From Bacilli bacterium (lineage in GTDB: Bacteria > Bacillota_I > Bacilli_A > RF39 > UBA660), in assembly GCA_017625395.1 (NCBI GenBank), contig JAGALD010000010.1, forward strand, positions 1 to 33,754: a DNA stretch of 33,754 nucleotides, written 5' to 3'. The first letter of the stretch is position 1. Every line of letters begins with the position of its first letter. The notes under the pieces were generated by a model. That model ran no database searches and was not told the DNA's origin. It was given only the letters and a program-made list of their open reading frames with translations. Below are positions 24,718 through 32,122 of the stretch, one piece after another. The position numbers were made by a program, and so were the translations under genes.

Positions 24718-24746
24718 ATTATAACATGTTTCTTGTAAAAAGTCAA
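24718..24746 (-). promoter_or_regulatory. Promoter of the 24687/24131 minus-strand pair
   Basis: On the minus strand: TTGACT (24746-24741), 17-bp spacer, TATAAT (24723-24718), with TGT just upstream of the -10. One of the strongest promoter matches in the window. It overlaps the plus-strand truB promoter. Confidence 0.75.
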
Positions 24747-24761
24747 ATAAAGTGTGATAAT
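24733..24761 (+). promoter_or_regulatory. Promoter of truB, overlapping the divergent promoter
   Basis: TTGTAA (24733-24738), 17 bp, GATAAT (24756-24761) with TGT directly upstream (extended -10). Its -35 lies inside the spacer and -35 region of the opposite promoter, so the two cannot be occupied by polymerase at once. Confidence 0.6.
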
Positions 24762-24778
24762 AAGGCTAGGTGATTAAT

Positions 24779-25645
24779 ATGAATAATGGATTATTAGTAA
24801 TTGATAAGCCAAGTGGATATACAAGTAGAGATGTTGTAAATATTGTAAGTAGATTCTTTAATACTAGAAAAGTAGGGCATGCAGGAACTCTTGATCCGAT
24901 AGCAACAGGAGTTCTAGTAGTAGCAGTAAACGACGGACTAAAACTTCTTGAATACTTATCTGAAGAAGATAAAGAATATATTGCAACAGTAAAATTAGGA
25001 ATTACAACAGATACATTAGATGTATCAGGAAATATATTAGAAAAAAATGACAATTATTTTGTTGATCAATCTAAACTTAAAAGTGTAATTGAATCATTTA
25101 AAGGAAAATATCTTCAAGAAGTACCACTTTATTCATCAGTAAGAGTAAATGGAAAAAGATTATATAAATATGCAAGAGAAAAAGAAGAAGTAGTTCTTCC
25201 TAAAAGAGAAGTAGAAATATTTGACATTGAATTACTAGAAGTTAACCATGATGAATTTACTTTTAAAGCAAAAGTAAGTAAAGGAACTTATATAAGAAGT
25301 TTAATTAGAGATATTGGAGAAAAAATAAATCTTTTATGTACTATGAAAAATCTAAGAAGAACAAAACAAGGAATTTTTAGTTTAGAAGATTCAATTAGCA
25401 TTCAAGATATAGAAAATAATAGATTTAAATTTATTCCTTCAAAAAATCTTTTAAATAATTATCCAAAAGTTCAAGCTGATAGTGAAATGGAAAAGAAAAT
25501 TATAAATGGAGCTATCTTAGATAATATTTATGGACATGACACATTAATATTTGAAAATGATAAAGAATTACTAGCAATATACGGAATATATCAAAAAGAT
25601 AATTCCAAAATAAAACCTATTAAAGTATTTAAAAAAAGAGACTAA
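24779..25645 (+). CDS. truB: tRNA pseudouridine(55) synthase TruB
   Basis: 288 residues. The N-terminus NNGLLVIDKPSGYTSRDVV and the catalytic motif GHAGTLDPIATGVL (Asp39 nucleophile) identify TruB, which makes pseudouridine 55 in the T-loop of tRNAs. Further family motifs are VPLYSSVRVNGKRLYKYAR and KGTYIRSLIRDIGE. The C-terminal PUA-like region is present but degenerate. The start is ATG 24779 behind AGGTGA (24768-24773); GTG 24770 lies inside that ribosome site. The gene stands alone rather than in the usual infB-rbfA-truB-ribF group, flanked on both sides by unrecognised minus-strand gene pairs. Its TAA stop forms the loop of the terminator. Confidence 0.95.
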   Translation: MNNGLLVIDKPSGYTSRDVVNIVSRFFNTRKVGHAGTLDPIATGVLVVAVNDGLKLLEYLSEEDKEYIATVKLGITTDTLDVSGNILEKNDNYFVDQSKLKSVIESFKGKYLQEVPLYSSVRVNGKRLYKYAREKEEVVLPKREVEIFDIELLEVNHDEFTFKAKVSKGTYIRSLIRDIGEKINLLCTMKNLRRTKQGIFSLEDSISIQDIENNRFKFIPSKNLLNNYPKVQADSEMEKKIINGAILDNIYGHDTLIFENDKELLAIYGIYQKDNSKIKPIKVFKKRD

Positions 25646-25656
25646 GTCTCTTTTTT
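25632..25656. terminator. Two-way terminator between truB and the minus-strand gene
   Basis: GAGAC (25638-25642) pairs with GTCTC (25646-25650), extended by A-T pairs on both sides; the loop TAA is the truB stop. A-run and T-run flanks allow use from either strand. Confidence 0.8.
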
Positions 25657-26656
25657 AATTAGTATTATTACTTCCTTTATTTGTAACGCGTCTTTTTCTT
25701 AATGCTTTATTTTGAGCATGTTTTATCTTTCTATCGGTATTACCAACAAATTCTAGTATATGCTCTTGTTGTTCTAAATCTAAACCACTAAAAAAGGCTA
25801 GGTAATAAGGATTTTTTCTAAATCTATTATGAGTTGCTAAAATTCTCATAATTCTCATTTTCTTTTCATCTTTTTCTTTTTGTATTAAATCGAAAATTGC
25901 TTTTTTTCTATAGATACCATTATTTAATGCAGCATACATTACTTCTTTTACTTTATCAAAACTATCCTGACGTAATATTGCATCTTTTGCTCTTTGTCTT
26001 TTATCCAGTTTTGAAATATCATTTGGTTTTAGTTTTGGATCTACTTCATCAATTTGACTAGTAGAATTATCTAACATCAAACCAACTAGTTTTGCAGCTA
26101 TACAAGAAGAGTATGGCTCAACTTTTTCTAATAATTCGTTAGCTAAATCTAATAAAGAAGTAGGAAGGCTATCTCTTTTAATTATTTTTTCTACTAATGT
26201 TGGATTATGATATATAGAACTATATTTAATAAGTTCTAATCTATTTAATTTATCAGGAAGACTAGAATTAATTAAAAGATTAATAATTTGTCTATTATAT
26301 TTTGCATTATCAAAATTATTATCTAGAAGAATATATTTATCCAAATATGAAACTCCGATTAGTCCAACAAGTAAATCCTCTTTATTTACGTCATTGGCAT
26401 AATCATGAAAAGCTTTTGTTAATGTAAAAGAATCAAGTTTAGTAAGTGCTAGAAATTGTTCTCTAGTTAATTCAAGCGCACTCAAGTGACTTAAAAGTGG
26501 AGACATCTTTCTAATATCAGACTTTAACCATTCACGTAAATCTTCAAGCTTTAAATCTTCTTTACAATTTTCTAAAATAAGTCTTTCTTCATTACTTAAT
26601 TCTACTTTTCTTCCTTCTAAATACCATGTAAAAGTTCTTTTATCTTTATTTTCCAT
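25655..26656 (-). CDS. Unrecognised helical protein, paralogue of the gene at 26674-27810
   Basis: 333 residues, no signal peptide or membrane segment; I do not recognise a family. It appears mostly helical, with repeated Leu spacing of the kind seen in helical-repeat proteins. It matches its upstream neighbour at several points: LEDLREWLKSDIRKMSPLLS with LKDLIDWLNSDIRRSERALC, RAKDAILRQDSFDKVKEVMY with RAKKAIISQDNASSANQVMH, GIYRKKAIFDLI with GIYQNKELFELI, and HNRFRKNPYYLAFFSGLDLEQQEHIL with YNRFKKDMDFVRSFSELDVLEQKRIL. The C-terminus is basic (KALRKRRVTNKG). The ribosome site AAAGGTGA precedes the ATG in the 17-bp gap between the two genes, so they form an operon. It converges with truB. Confidence 0.7.
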   Translation of the reverse strand: MENKDKRTFTWYLEGRKVELSNEERLILENCKEDLKLEDLREWLKSDIRKMSPLLSHLSALELTREQFLALTKLDSFTLTKAFHDYANDVNKEDLLVGLIGVSYLDKYILLDNNFDNAKYNRQIINLLINSSLPDKLNRLELIKYSSIYHNPTLVEKIIKRDSLPTSLLDLANELLEKVEPYSSCIAAKLVGLMLDNSTSQIDEVDPKLKPNDISKLDKRQRAKDAILRQDSFDKVKEVMYAALNNGIYRKKAIFDLIQKEKDEKKMRIMRILATHNRFRKNPYYLAFFSGLDLEQQEHILEFVGNTDRKIKHAQNKALRKRRVTNKGSNNTN

Positions 26657-26673
26657 AAAGTCACCTTTAATAA

Positions 26674-27810
26674 CTAGATTCTGTTATTTCCTTTTCTTTT
26701 AATAAGCTTTCTAGTAGTAAGACCATTTTTATCATCAAGCTCACGTAATGCTCTAAATGCTCTTATTTGGCTTAACATGCCTTCTTCTGTAACAAAGGTA
26801 TCTAGGACGCTGTTAAGCTTTTCTTGTTGTTTATTTTGTCTAGCAATTCTATATTCTCTTTCTTTATTCATTTGGGCTATTTCGTTATCCCTAATATCTT
26901 TTAAAATACGTTTTTGTTCTAATACATCAAGTTCGCTAAAACTTCTAACAAAATCCATATCTTTTTTAAATCTATTATACTGACATAAATATATAACATT
27001 ATGCATTTGCATAGGAGTAGGTAAAGATATAATTAATTCAAAAAGCTCCTTATTTTGATATATTCCTCTTAATAGAGAAGCATGCATAACTTGATTTGCA
27101 CTACTTGCATTATCTTGACTAATTATAGCTTTCTTAGCTCTTTCCATTGTCTCTAATCTTTTAATACTTTCTTCTGATACAAGCGGTTCAAATGTACCAT
27201 TATCTAATTCATGGTCACTAGATGCTAAAATATATTCTACATATCTACCAATAATATCTGATGGTAAGTCTCTATAGTATTCAAGTAGATGCTCCATACT
27301 TAATAATTGATTTTCGCTTATAAAATACTCTGATAAAACTTTATTTCTAACTTTTTGATTGCTATAAACAGGAAGAGAAGAAATAATACCAAGTCTAGCA
27401 TCTCTATCGCTTGAATTTAATAACTTTCTAATAATTTTTCTGTTTAATTCCTTTTTTCCTTTTGAATTCATTGATTTATCTTTCTTAGAAGTTTCTTTTA
27501 AAATAGCAGTAGCAATTAAAGAAAAAGCTAAATCTTCATCATTATCATTTACGCGATAATTTAATACATCTTGTATATCATTTTTATTTAACGTTAATAA
27601 TTGTCTAAATTGTTCTTTGTTAATTTCTACATTAGAAAACATACAAAGTGCTCTTTCACTTCTTCTAATATCAGAATTAAGCCAATCGATTAGATCTTTA
27701 AGTTCTATATCATCAGGTGTATTTAAAAGAAATTGTTTCTCCATAAAAGATAAATAAATATTATTTTGTACTACATATGATAAAAATTGTTCTAAAACTG
27801 TATAAGTCAT
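26674..27810 (-). CDS. Unrecognised helical protein, paralogue of the gene at 25655-26656
   Basis: 378 residues, first gene of a minus-strand pair. No known family recognised, no membrane segment. The N-terminal block (about 20-60) contains LKDLIDWLNSDIRRSERAL, the middle holds RAKKAIISQDN and GIYQNKELFELI, both shared with the downstream paralogue. The last 90 residues are a charged, likely coiled-coil stretch (MNKEREYRIARQNKQQEK) plus a basic end (RKLIKRKGNNR). I set the start at 27810, directly after GAGGGGGA; the frame is open for 11 more codons upstream, but those would include the ribosome site. It diverges from the hisS T-box leader and has its own promoter. The two minus-strand pairs share a layout: longer copy first, shorter copy second, basic C-terminal tails. 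Confidence 0.7.
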   Translation of the reverse strand: MTYTVLEQFLSYVVQNNIYLSFMEKQFLLNTPDDIELKDLIDWLNSDIRRSERALCMFSNVEINKEQFRQLLTLNKNDIQDVLNYRVNDNDEDLAFSLIATAILKETSKKDKSMNSKGKKELNRKIIRKLLNSSDRDARLGIISSLPVYSNQKVRNKVLSEYFISENQLLSMEHLLEYYRDLPSDIIGRYVEYILASSDHELDNGTFEPLVSEESIKRLETMERAKKAIISQDNASSANQVMHASLLRGIYQNKELFELIISLPTPMQMHNVIYLCQYNRFKKDMDFVRSFSELDVLEQKRILKDIRDNEIAQMNKEREYRIARQNKQQEKLNSVLDTFVTEEGMLSQIRAFRALRELDDKNGLTTRKLIKRKGNNRI

Positions 27811-27833
27811 ACTAATCCCCCTCGTGTTGCTGT

Positions 27834-27862
27834 ATTTTATCACATTTTTAAAATTTTTTCAA
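27834..27862 (-). promoter_or_regulatory. Promoter of the 27810/26656 minus-strand pair
   Basis: On the minus strand: TTGAAA (27862-27857), 17-bp spacer, TAAAAT (27839-27834), TGA directly upstream of the -10. Confidence 0.65.
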
Positions 27863-27870
27863 GTAACATC

Positions 27871-27899
27871 TTGAATTTGCTAATTTATTATTGTAAACT
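27871..27899 (+). promoter_or_regulatory. Candidate promoter of the hisS-aspS leader
   Basis: TTGAAT (27871-27876), 17 bp, TAAACT (27894-27899). It would start transcription near 27906, just before the T-box leader. Confidence 0.45.
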
Positions 27900-27904
27900 A
27901 TAAC

Positions 27905-28098
27905 TAACTTCTGGCAAAAAGAGTAGTTTGTATAAATATTCTAGAGAGAGTATGTTTGGTGAAAATACTTATATTTAGCTTATGAAAGACATTTGCTATA
28001 TGGAAGAGTCGTGTATTCGCGTTAAGAATTTAAGCATAATTTATTATGGAATTAAGGTGGCACCGCGATTATTTCGCCCTTATGTTGCTACCTTTTTT
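27905..28098 (+). promoter_or_regulatory. T-box riboswitch controlling hisS-aspS, with overlapping Asp/His specifier
   Basis: The leader has the T-box landmarks in order: AAGAGTAG, AGAGAG (27943-27950 region), TTTGGTGAAA, the specifier context GAAAGACAT, a GGAAGAG segment, a small stem III (CATAA 28035-28039 with TTATG 28044-28048), and the T-box AAGGTGGCACCGCG (28054-28067). The antiterminator forms AAGG/CCTT (28054-28057 with 28078-28081) and GCGA/TCGC (28065-28068 with 28074-28077), leaving the classic 7-base bulge TGGCACC. The competing terminator pairs AAGGTGGCA (28054-28062) with TGCTACCTT (28086-28094), then six T. By position the specifier is GAC (27988-27990, Asp); CAT (27990-27992, His) overlaps it by one base. 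The bulge UGGC pairs with a GCCA tRNA end, which fits tRNA-Asp (discriminator G) and not tRNA-His (discriminator C). Uncharged tRNA would favour read-through into the synthetase genes. Confidence 0.9.
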
Positions 28099-28117
28099 AT
28101 TTTTTAAGGAGGATTTT

Positions 28118-29494
28118 ATGATAAGTAAACCAAAAGGATGTTACGATATTTATGGTACAAATGCTAAAAAGTGGCAATATGTAAGTAAGATTATTGATTC
28201 ATTAATGGAAAAATATAATTATGGTTATATTAGAACCCCAATTTTTGAGTCAAGTGAATTGTTTCACAGAGGAATAGGTGAGTCTACTGACGTAGTTACA
28301 AAAGAAACATATGACTTTGTGGATAGAGGAGAAAGAAAAATGACTCTTCGTCCAGAAGGAACTGCAGGTATTGTAAGAAGTTATGTAGAAAATAAAATGT
28401 ATGGTGATGCAATTCAACCAATAAAACTTTATTACAATGGAACAATGTATAGATATGAAAGACCACAATCAGGAAGAGACAGAGAATTTACTCAATTTGG
28501 TGTAGAAGTATTAGGAAGTAACGATCCAATGGTTGATGCAGAAGTTATCTCTATTCCAGTAATACTTTTATCAATGCTTGGATTAAAAGGTGTTAAGGTA
28601 AAAATTAATTCACTAGGAGATAAAGAATCACGTGATAACTATAGAAAAGCCTTAATCGAATACTTTAAACCACATATGACTTCTCTTTGTGAGGATTGTA
28701 ATGATAGACTTGAAAAAAATCCTCTAAGAATACTAGATTGTAAAGTAGATAGAGAAAATGAATTATTAAAAAATGCCCCAAAGACAATTGATTACTTAAA
28801 TGAAGAAAGTAAAAAGCGCTTTGAAGAAGTTAAAAGTTATTTAGATGAACTTGGAATAGATTATGAAGTAGATACAAAACTAGTTAGAGGGCTTGACTAC
28901 TACAATCATACAGTATTTGAAATAGAAGCAAGTGTTGAAGGATTTGGTTCAAATAATGTTTTAGCAGGTGGAGGAAGATATAATGGTCTTGTAAATACAC
29001 TTGATGGACCAGAAACATCATGCATAGGTTTTGCTTGTGGAATAGGAAGAATTATTCAAGCACTTGACCTTGAAGAAGTAAAACTACCAATAATAGAAGA
29101 CTTAGAAGTATTTGTTATGTATGTATCAGATACTGAAAAGAAATACGCATCTTCCCTTGTACAATACCTACGCGGAAATGGATTTAGAACAGATACTGAA
29201 TATACTGGAAGAGGACTTAAAGCTCAATTTAAACAAGCAGATAGACTTAATAGTAAATATTTAATTATTTTAAATGACGAAGATTTAAAAAATGACGAAG
29301 TTAAAGTAAAAAATAATAAGACTAAAGAAGAAGCTTTAGTAAGCATTGATTATTTACTTTATTATTTAGATGAACACCTAATGGATGAAGATTATGATAT
29401 GGATGAATGTTCTTGTGGACATGACCATAATCATGACCATGAATGTAATTGTGGTGGAAATTGTAATTGTGGAGGACATAATGAAGAAATTTAA
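28118..29494 (+). CDS. hisS: Histidyl-tRNA synthetase with Cys/His-rich C-terminal tail
   Basis: 458 residues, class II synthetase. Motif 1 region at the N-terminus (GCYDIYG), TLRPEGTAG (about 76-84), motif 2 YRYERPQSGRDREFTQ (111-126), the histidine-binding LVRGLDYYNHTVFE, and motif 3 CIGFACGIGR are all intact; the anticodon-binding domain follows (about 330-420). It charges tRNA-His. The last 37 residues (422-458) are not part of the family: after an acidic linker they hold six Cys (431, 433, 443, 445, 449, 451) and five His (435, 437, 439, 441, 454) among Gly and Asn, a pattern typical of metal-binding tails. The start is ATG 28118 behind AAGGAGGA; an upstream in-frame ATG at 28046 lies within the T-box. 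The tail DNA also supplies the aspS ribosome site (GGAGGA 29471-29476). Confidence 0.95.
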   Translation: MISKPKGCYDIYGTNAKKWQYVSKIIDSLMEKYNYGYIRTPIFESSELFHRGIGESTDVVTKETYDFVDRGERKMTLRPEGTAGIVRSYVENKMYGDAIQPIKLYYNGTMYRYERPQSGRDREFTQFGVEVLGSNDPMVDAEVISIPVILLSMLGLKGVKVKINSLGDKESRDNYRKALIEYFKPHMTSLCEDCNDRLEKNPLRILDCKVDRENELLKNAPKTIDYLNEESKKRFEEVKSYLDELGIDYEVDTKLVRGLDYYNHTVFEIEASVEGFGSNNVLAGGGRYNGLVNTLDGPETSCIGFACGIGRIIQALDLEEVKLPIIEDLEVFVMYVSDTEKKYASSLVQYLRGNGFRTDTEYTGRGLKAQFKQADRLNSKYLIILNDEDLKNDEVKVKNNKTKEEALVSIDYLLYYLDEHLMDEDYDMDECSCGHDHNHDHECNCGGNCNCGGHNEEI

Positions 29495-31220
29495 TAATAT
29501 AGAATTTAATATAAAAAATGTAGGAGAAGAAGTAGAACTATATGGATGGGTTCAAAAGAAAAGAAACCTTGGTGGACTTGTATTTATTGATTTAAGAGAT
29601 AGATCAGGAATAATTCAATTAATTGTTAAGCCAGAAAATCTATTCTATGACCTAGCATCATCTCTAAAAACAGAATCAGTAATCAAAGTAGTAGGAACAA
29701 TCTCTGAAAGAGAAAGTAAAAATCCAAAACTTCCTACTGGAGAAATAGAAGTAATTGTAGATAATCTTGAACTTATAAACTCTTCAGTAGATATTCCATT
29801 CGAAATAGGTGGAGAAACAACTGCACTTGAAGATACTAGACTAAAATATCGTTATTTAGATTTAAGACGTGAAAATATTAAAGACAATTTAATTCTAAGA
29901 CACAAAGTTACATTAATTACTAGAAACTTTTTATCAGAAAATGGCTTTGTAGAAGTAGAAACTCCAATTTTGTGTGTACCAACACCAGAAGGAGCAAGAG
30001 ACTATTTAGTACCATCAAGAATTTCTAATGGAAGTTTTTATGCATTACCACAATCACCACAAATCTATAAACAATTATTAATGATTGGTGGTATGGAAAA
30101 ATATTTCCAAATAGCAAGATGTTTTAGAGATGAAGACTTAAGAGCAGATAGACAACCAGAGTTTACTCAAATAGATATCGAAATGAGTTTTGCTAATGAA
30201 GAAGATATTTGGAATACAACAGAAGGCTTAATGCAAAAAATATTTAAAGAAATTAAAGATATTGAATTAACACCATTTCAAAGATTAACATATAATGAAT
30301 GTATTGATAGATTTGGTAGTGATAAACCAGATACAAGATTTGATATGGAAATAAAAGATATTACTAATATATTTAGTAAAACATTCTTTGAAATATTCAG
30401 TAATATTATTGTAAATGGTGGAGTAATAAATGCAATTGTGTTAAAAGGACTTGCCTCAACTATTTCAAGAAAAGATATAGATAAACTAACTGAATTTGTA
30501 AAAATTTATAAAGCGAAAGCACTCTCTTATTTAAAATATAATAATAGTGAACTAACTGGATCTATATTAAAAATAATGAGTGATAATGAAAAGAAAGAAA
30601 TTATTGAACAATTAGATTTACAAGAAAATGATATGGTATTTATAATTGCAGATAATAAAAAGATAGTTAAGACAGCACTTGGTGCACTAAGAAATAAACT
30701 TGCAAATGATTATCATTTAATAGATGAATCTAAATATAATTTCTTATGGGTAACAGATTTTCCAATGTTTGAATACTCTGAAGAAGAACAAAGATTTGTA
30801 GCAGCACATCACCCATTTACTTCACCAAGAGTTGAAGATATGGATAAATTACTTACTGATAAAGAAAATTGCTATTCAAGAGCATATGACTTAGTTTTAA
30901 ATGGATACGAATTATTAAGTGGTTCTGTTAGAATTCACGATAGCAAAACACAAGCTAAAGTATTTGAAGCAATAGATATGACTCACGAAGAAGCAAGAGA
31001 AAAGTTTGGATTCTTCCTAGATGCATTCCAATATGGAGCACCACCTCATTGTGGAGTAGGTATTGGACTAGAAAGACTTATTATGATTCTTGCAGGAACT
31101 GATAATATTCGTGACGTTGTTGCATTCCCAAAAACAGCTAGCGCATCATGCTTAATGACTGAAGCACCTGGAAAAGTAGGAACAAAACAACTTGATGAAC
31201 TTGGAATTGCAATAAAATAA
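29481..31220 (+). CDS. aspS: Aspartyl-tRNA synthetase (bacterial type)
   Basis: 579 residues, class IIb. Order: N-terminal OB-fold anticodon-binding domain (VELYGWVQKKRNLGGLVFIDLRDRSG), catalytic core with motif 1 and the flipping-loop region (LRHKVTLITRNFL, ETPILCVPTPEGARDYLVPSR), LPQSPQIYKQLLMIGG, motif 2 (FRDEDLRADRQPEFTQIDIEMSF), an inserted GAD domain (about 280-400), and motif 3 (GVGIGLERLIMILAG). The presence of the GAD insertion marks the bacterial enzyme. Whether it also charges tRNA-Asn depends on gatCAB or asnS elsewhere. The start ATG 29481 lies 14 bases inside hisS; earlier in-frame starts from 29385 would lie in the hisS tail and lack family similarity. It ends the T-box operon at a strong terminator. 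Confidence 0.95.
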   Translation: MKKFNNIEFNIKNVGEEVELYGWVQKKRNLGGLVFIDLRDRSGIIQLIVKPENLFYDLASSLKTESVIKVVGTISERESKNPKLPTGEIEVIVDNLELINSSVDIPFEIGGETTALEDTRLKYRYLDLRRENIKDNLILRHKVTLITRNFLSENGFVEVETPILCVPTPEGARDYLVPSRISNGSFYALPQSPQIYKQLLMIGGMEKYFQIARCFRDEDLRADRQPEFTQIDIEMSFANEEDIWNTTEGLMQKIFKEIKDIELTPFQRLTYNECIDRFGSDKPDTRFDMEIKDITNIFSKTFFEIFSNIIVNGGVINAIVLKGLASTISRKDIDKLTEFVKIYKAKALSYLKYNNSELTGSILKIMSDNEKKEIIEQLDLQENDMVFIIADNKKIVKTALGALRNKLANDYHLIDESKYNFLWVTDFPMFEYSEEEQRFVAAHHPFTSPRVEDMDKLLTDKENCYSRAYDLVLNGYELLSGSVRIHDSKTQAKVFEAIDMTHEEAREKFGFFLDAFQYGAPPHCGVGIGLERLIMILAGTDNIRDVVAFPKTASASCLMTEAPGKVGTKQLDELGIAIK

Positions 31221-31245
31221 AAATACAGGAAACTGTATTTTTTTT
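31219..31245 (+). terminator. Terminator of hisS-aspS
   Basis: A 10-bp stem, AAAAATACAG (31219-31228) with CTGTATTTTT (31233-31242), capped by a GAAA tetraloop and followed by T to 31245. The A-rich 5' side may also stop the converging hydrolase transcript. Confidence 0.85.
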
Positions 31246-31273
31246 AAATTTTTATAAAATGTTTTTAATTAAT

Positions 31274-32032
31274 TTATTTCAAAAATTCAAAAATAATTTT
31301 CATAACATAAAAAGAAGCATCTAAATAAACATAATGAAAAGCATTTTTTACTATTACTAATCCTGAATCAGAAATTAATCTATTCATTAAAATTCCATCT
31401 TTTAATGGTGTATCTTGATCCTTTTCACCCCAAATTATTAAAGTTTCAGTTTTAATATCTTTTAAATAATCTGTTAAATCTTCGTTAACAATATTAGAGA
31501 AAGTATGTCTCATATTATTATTTAAATCTTTATAATCACTGGATGCAAAAATATTAAGTAATTTTTTTAAATACCTTTCTTTCATTTTTTTTGGCATTAT
31601 TAATGAAAATTTCTTTAATATCTTGTAACAAGTCTGCCTTAACAATTTAATTAGATTTTTTTTCTTTTTAATACCTGCACCATCCATAATTATCATTTTT
31701 TTAATTTTTATTTTTTCAATAGTACTTAATAATATAGAAAGTCTGCAGCCAAAAGAATGAGCAATAATAATTGGATTTTCTATTTTTATCTTTCTTATAA
31801 AAAGACTAATTAACTTTGCATAGTCATATATTGTTAAGTCTTTATCTAAAAAAGTACTTTTACCAAAACCAGGGTAATCTAAAATATATACAGTATACTT
31901 TTTCTTCAATTCATTAATCATTGAATAAAATGTTTTTCGTGTATCTCCCCAACCAGGAAGTATTAATATATTTTGCTCTTTATCACCATATTTCTCATAA
32001 TATATATCATATCCGTTAATATTTATATTCAT
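31274..32032 (-). CDS. Alpha/beta hydrolase, paralogue of the 10775 gene
   Basis: 252 residues, soluble alpha/beta hydrolase. Ser93 in AHSFGC is the nucleophile, Asp205 in WGEKDQD the acid and His233 in NAFHYVYLD the base. It matches the hydrolase at 10775-11497 through most of its length, including LTIYDYAKL/LTIYDYCEI, SSDYKDLNNNMRHTFSNIVNEDL/SRDYRNASEMMRKILVNTVNEDL and SDSGLVIVKNAFHYVYLD/KDAGLVVYDNGTHYAYLE. The cap is longer and very Lys-rich. The shared cap segment (VNEDL) suggests similar substrates, which are unknown. AGGTGAAG precedes the ATG. Single gene between aspS (converging) and pyk (diverging); no clear promoter could be picked out in its AT-rich upstream region. Confidence 0.82.
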   Translation of the reverse strand: MNININGYDIYYEKYGDKEQNILILPGWGDTRKTFYSMINELKKKYTVYILDYPGFGKSTFLDKDLTIYDYAKLISLFIRKIKIENPIIIAHSFGCRLSILLSTIEKIKIKKMIIMDGAGIKKKKNLIKLLRQTCYKILKKFSLIMPKKMKERYLKKLLNIFASSDYKDLNNNMRHTFSNIVNEDLTDYLKDIKTETLIIWGEKDQDTPLKDGILMNRLISDSGLVIVKNAFHYVYLDASFYVMKIIFEFLK

Positions 32033-32072
32033 AGCTTCACCTGTAATAGTTTATGTTTTTTTTATTAGTTGG

Positions 32073-32100
32073 TTAATTTTTGAATCAATTATGATATAAT
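32073..32100 (+). promoter_or_regulatory. Extended -10 promoter of pyk
   Basis: TGATATAAT (32092-32100) is an extended -10 with a perfect TATAAT. TTAATT (32073-32078) at 16 bp is a weak -35. pyk starts at 32123. Confidence 0.6.
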
Positions 32101-32122
32101 TATTAAGAAAGAGGATGGAAGT

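Noticed and set aside
28046-28117. N-terminal extension of hisS from ATG 28046
   Set aside because: These codons lie inside the T-box antiterminator and terminator, and HisRS similarity and the AGGAGG site begin at 28118.
29401-29475. Repeat-like GACCATAATCATGACCATG and TGTAATTGTGG units
   Set aside because: They encode the Cys/His tail of HisRS; too short and in frame, so not a CRISPR or separate repeat element.
29385-29480. N-terminal extension of aspS from 29385
   Set aside because: It is the hisS Cys/His tail read in another frame; AspRS similarity begins at 29481 after GGAGGA.
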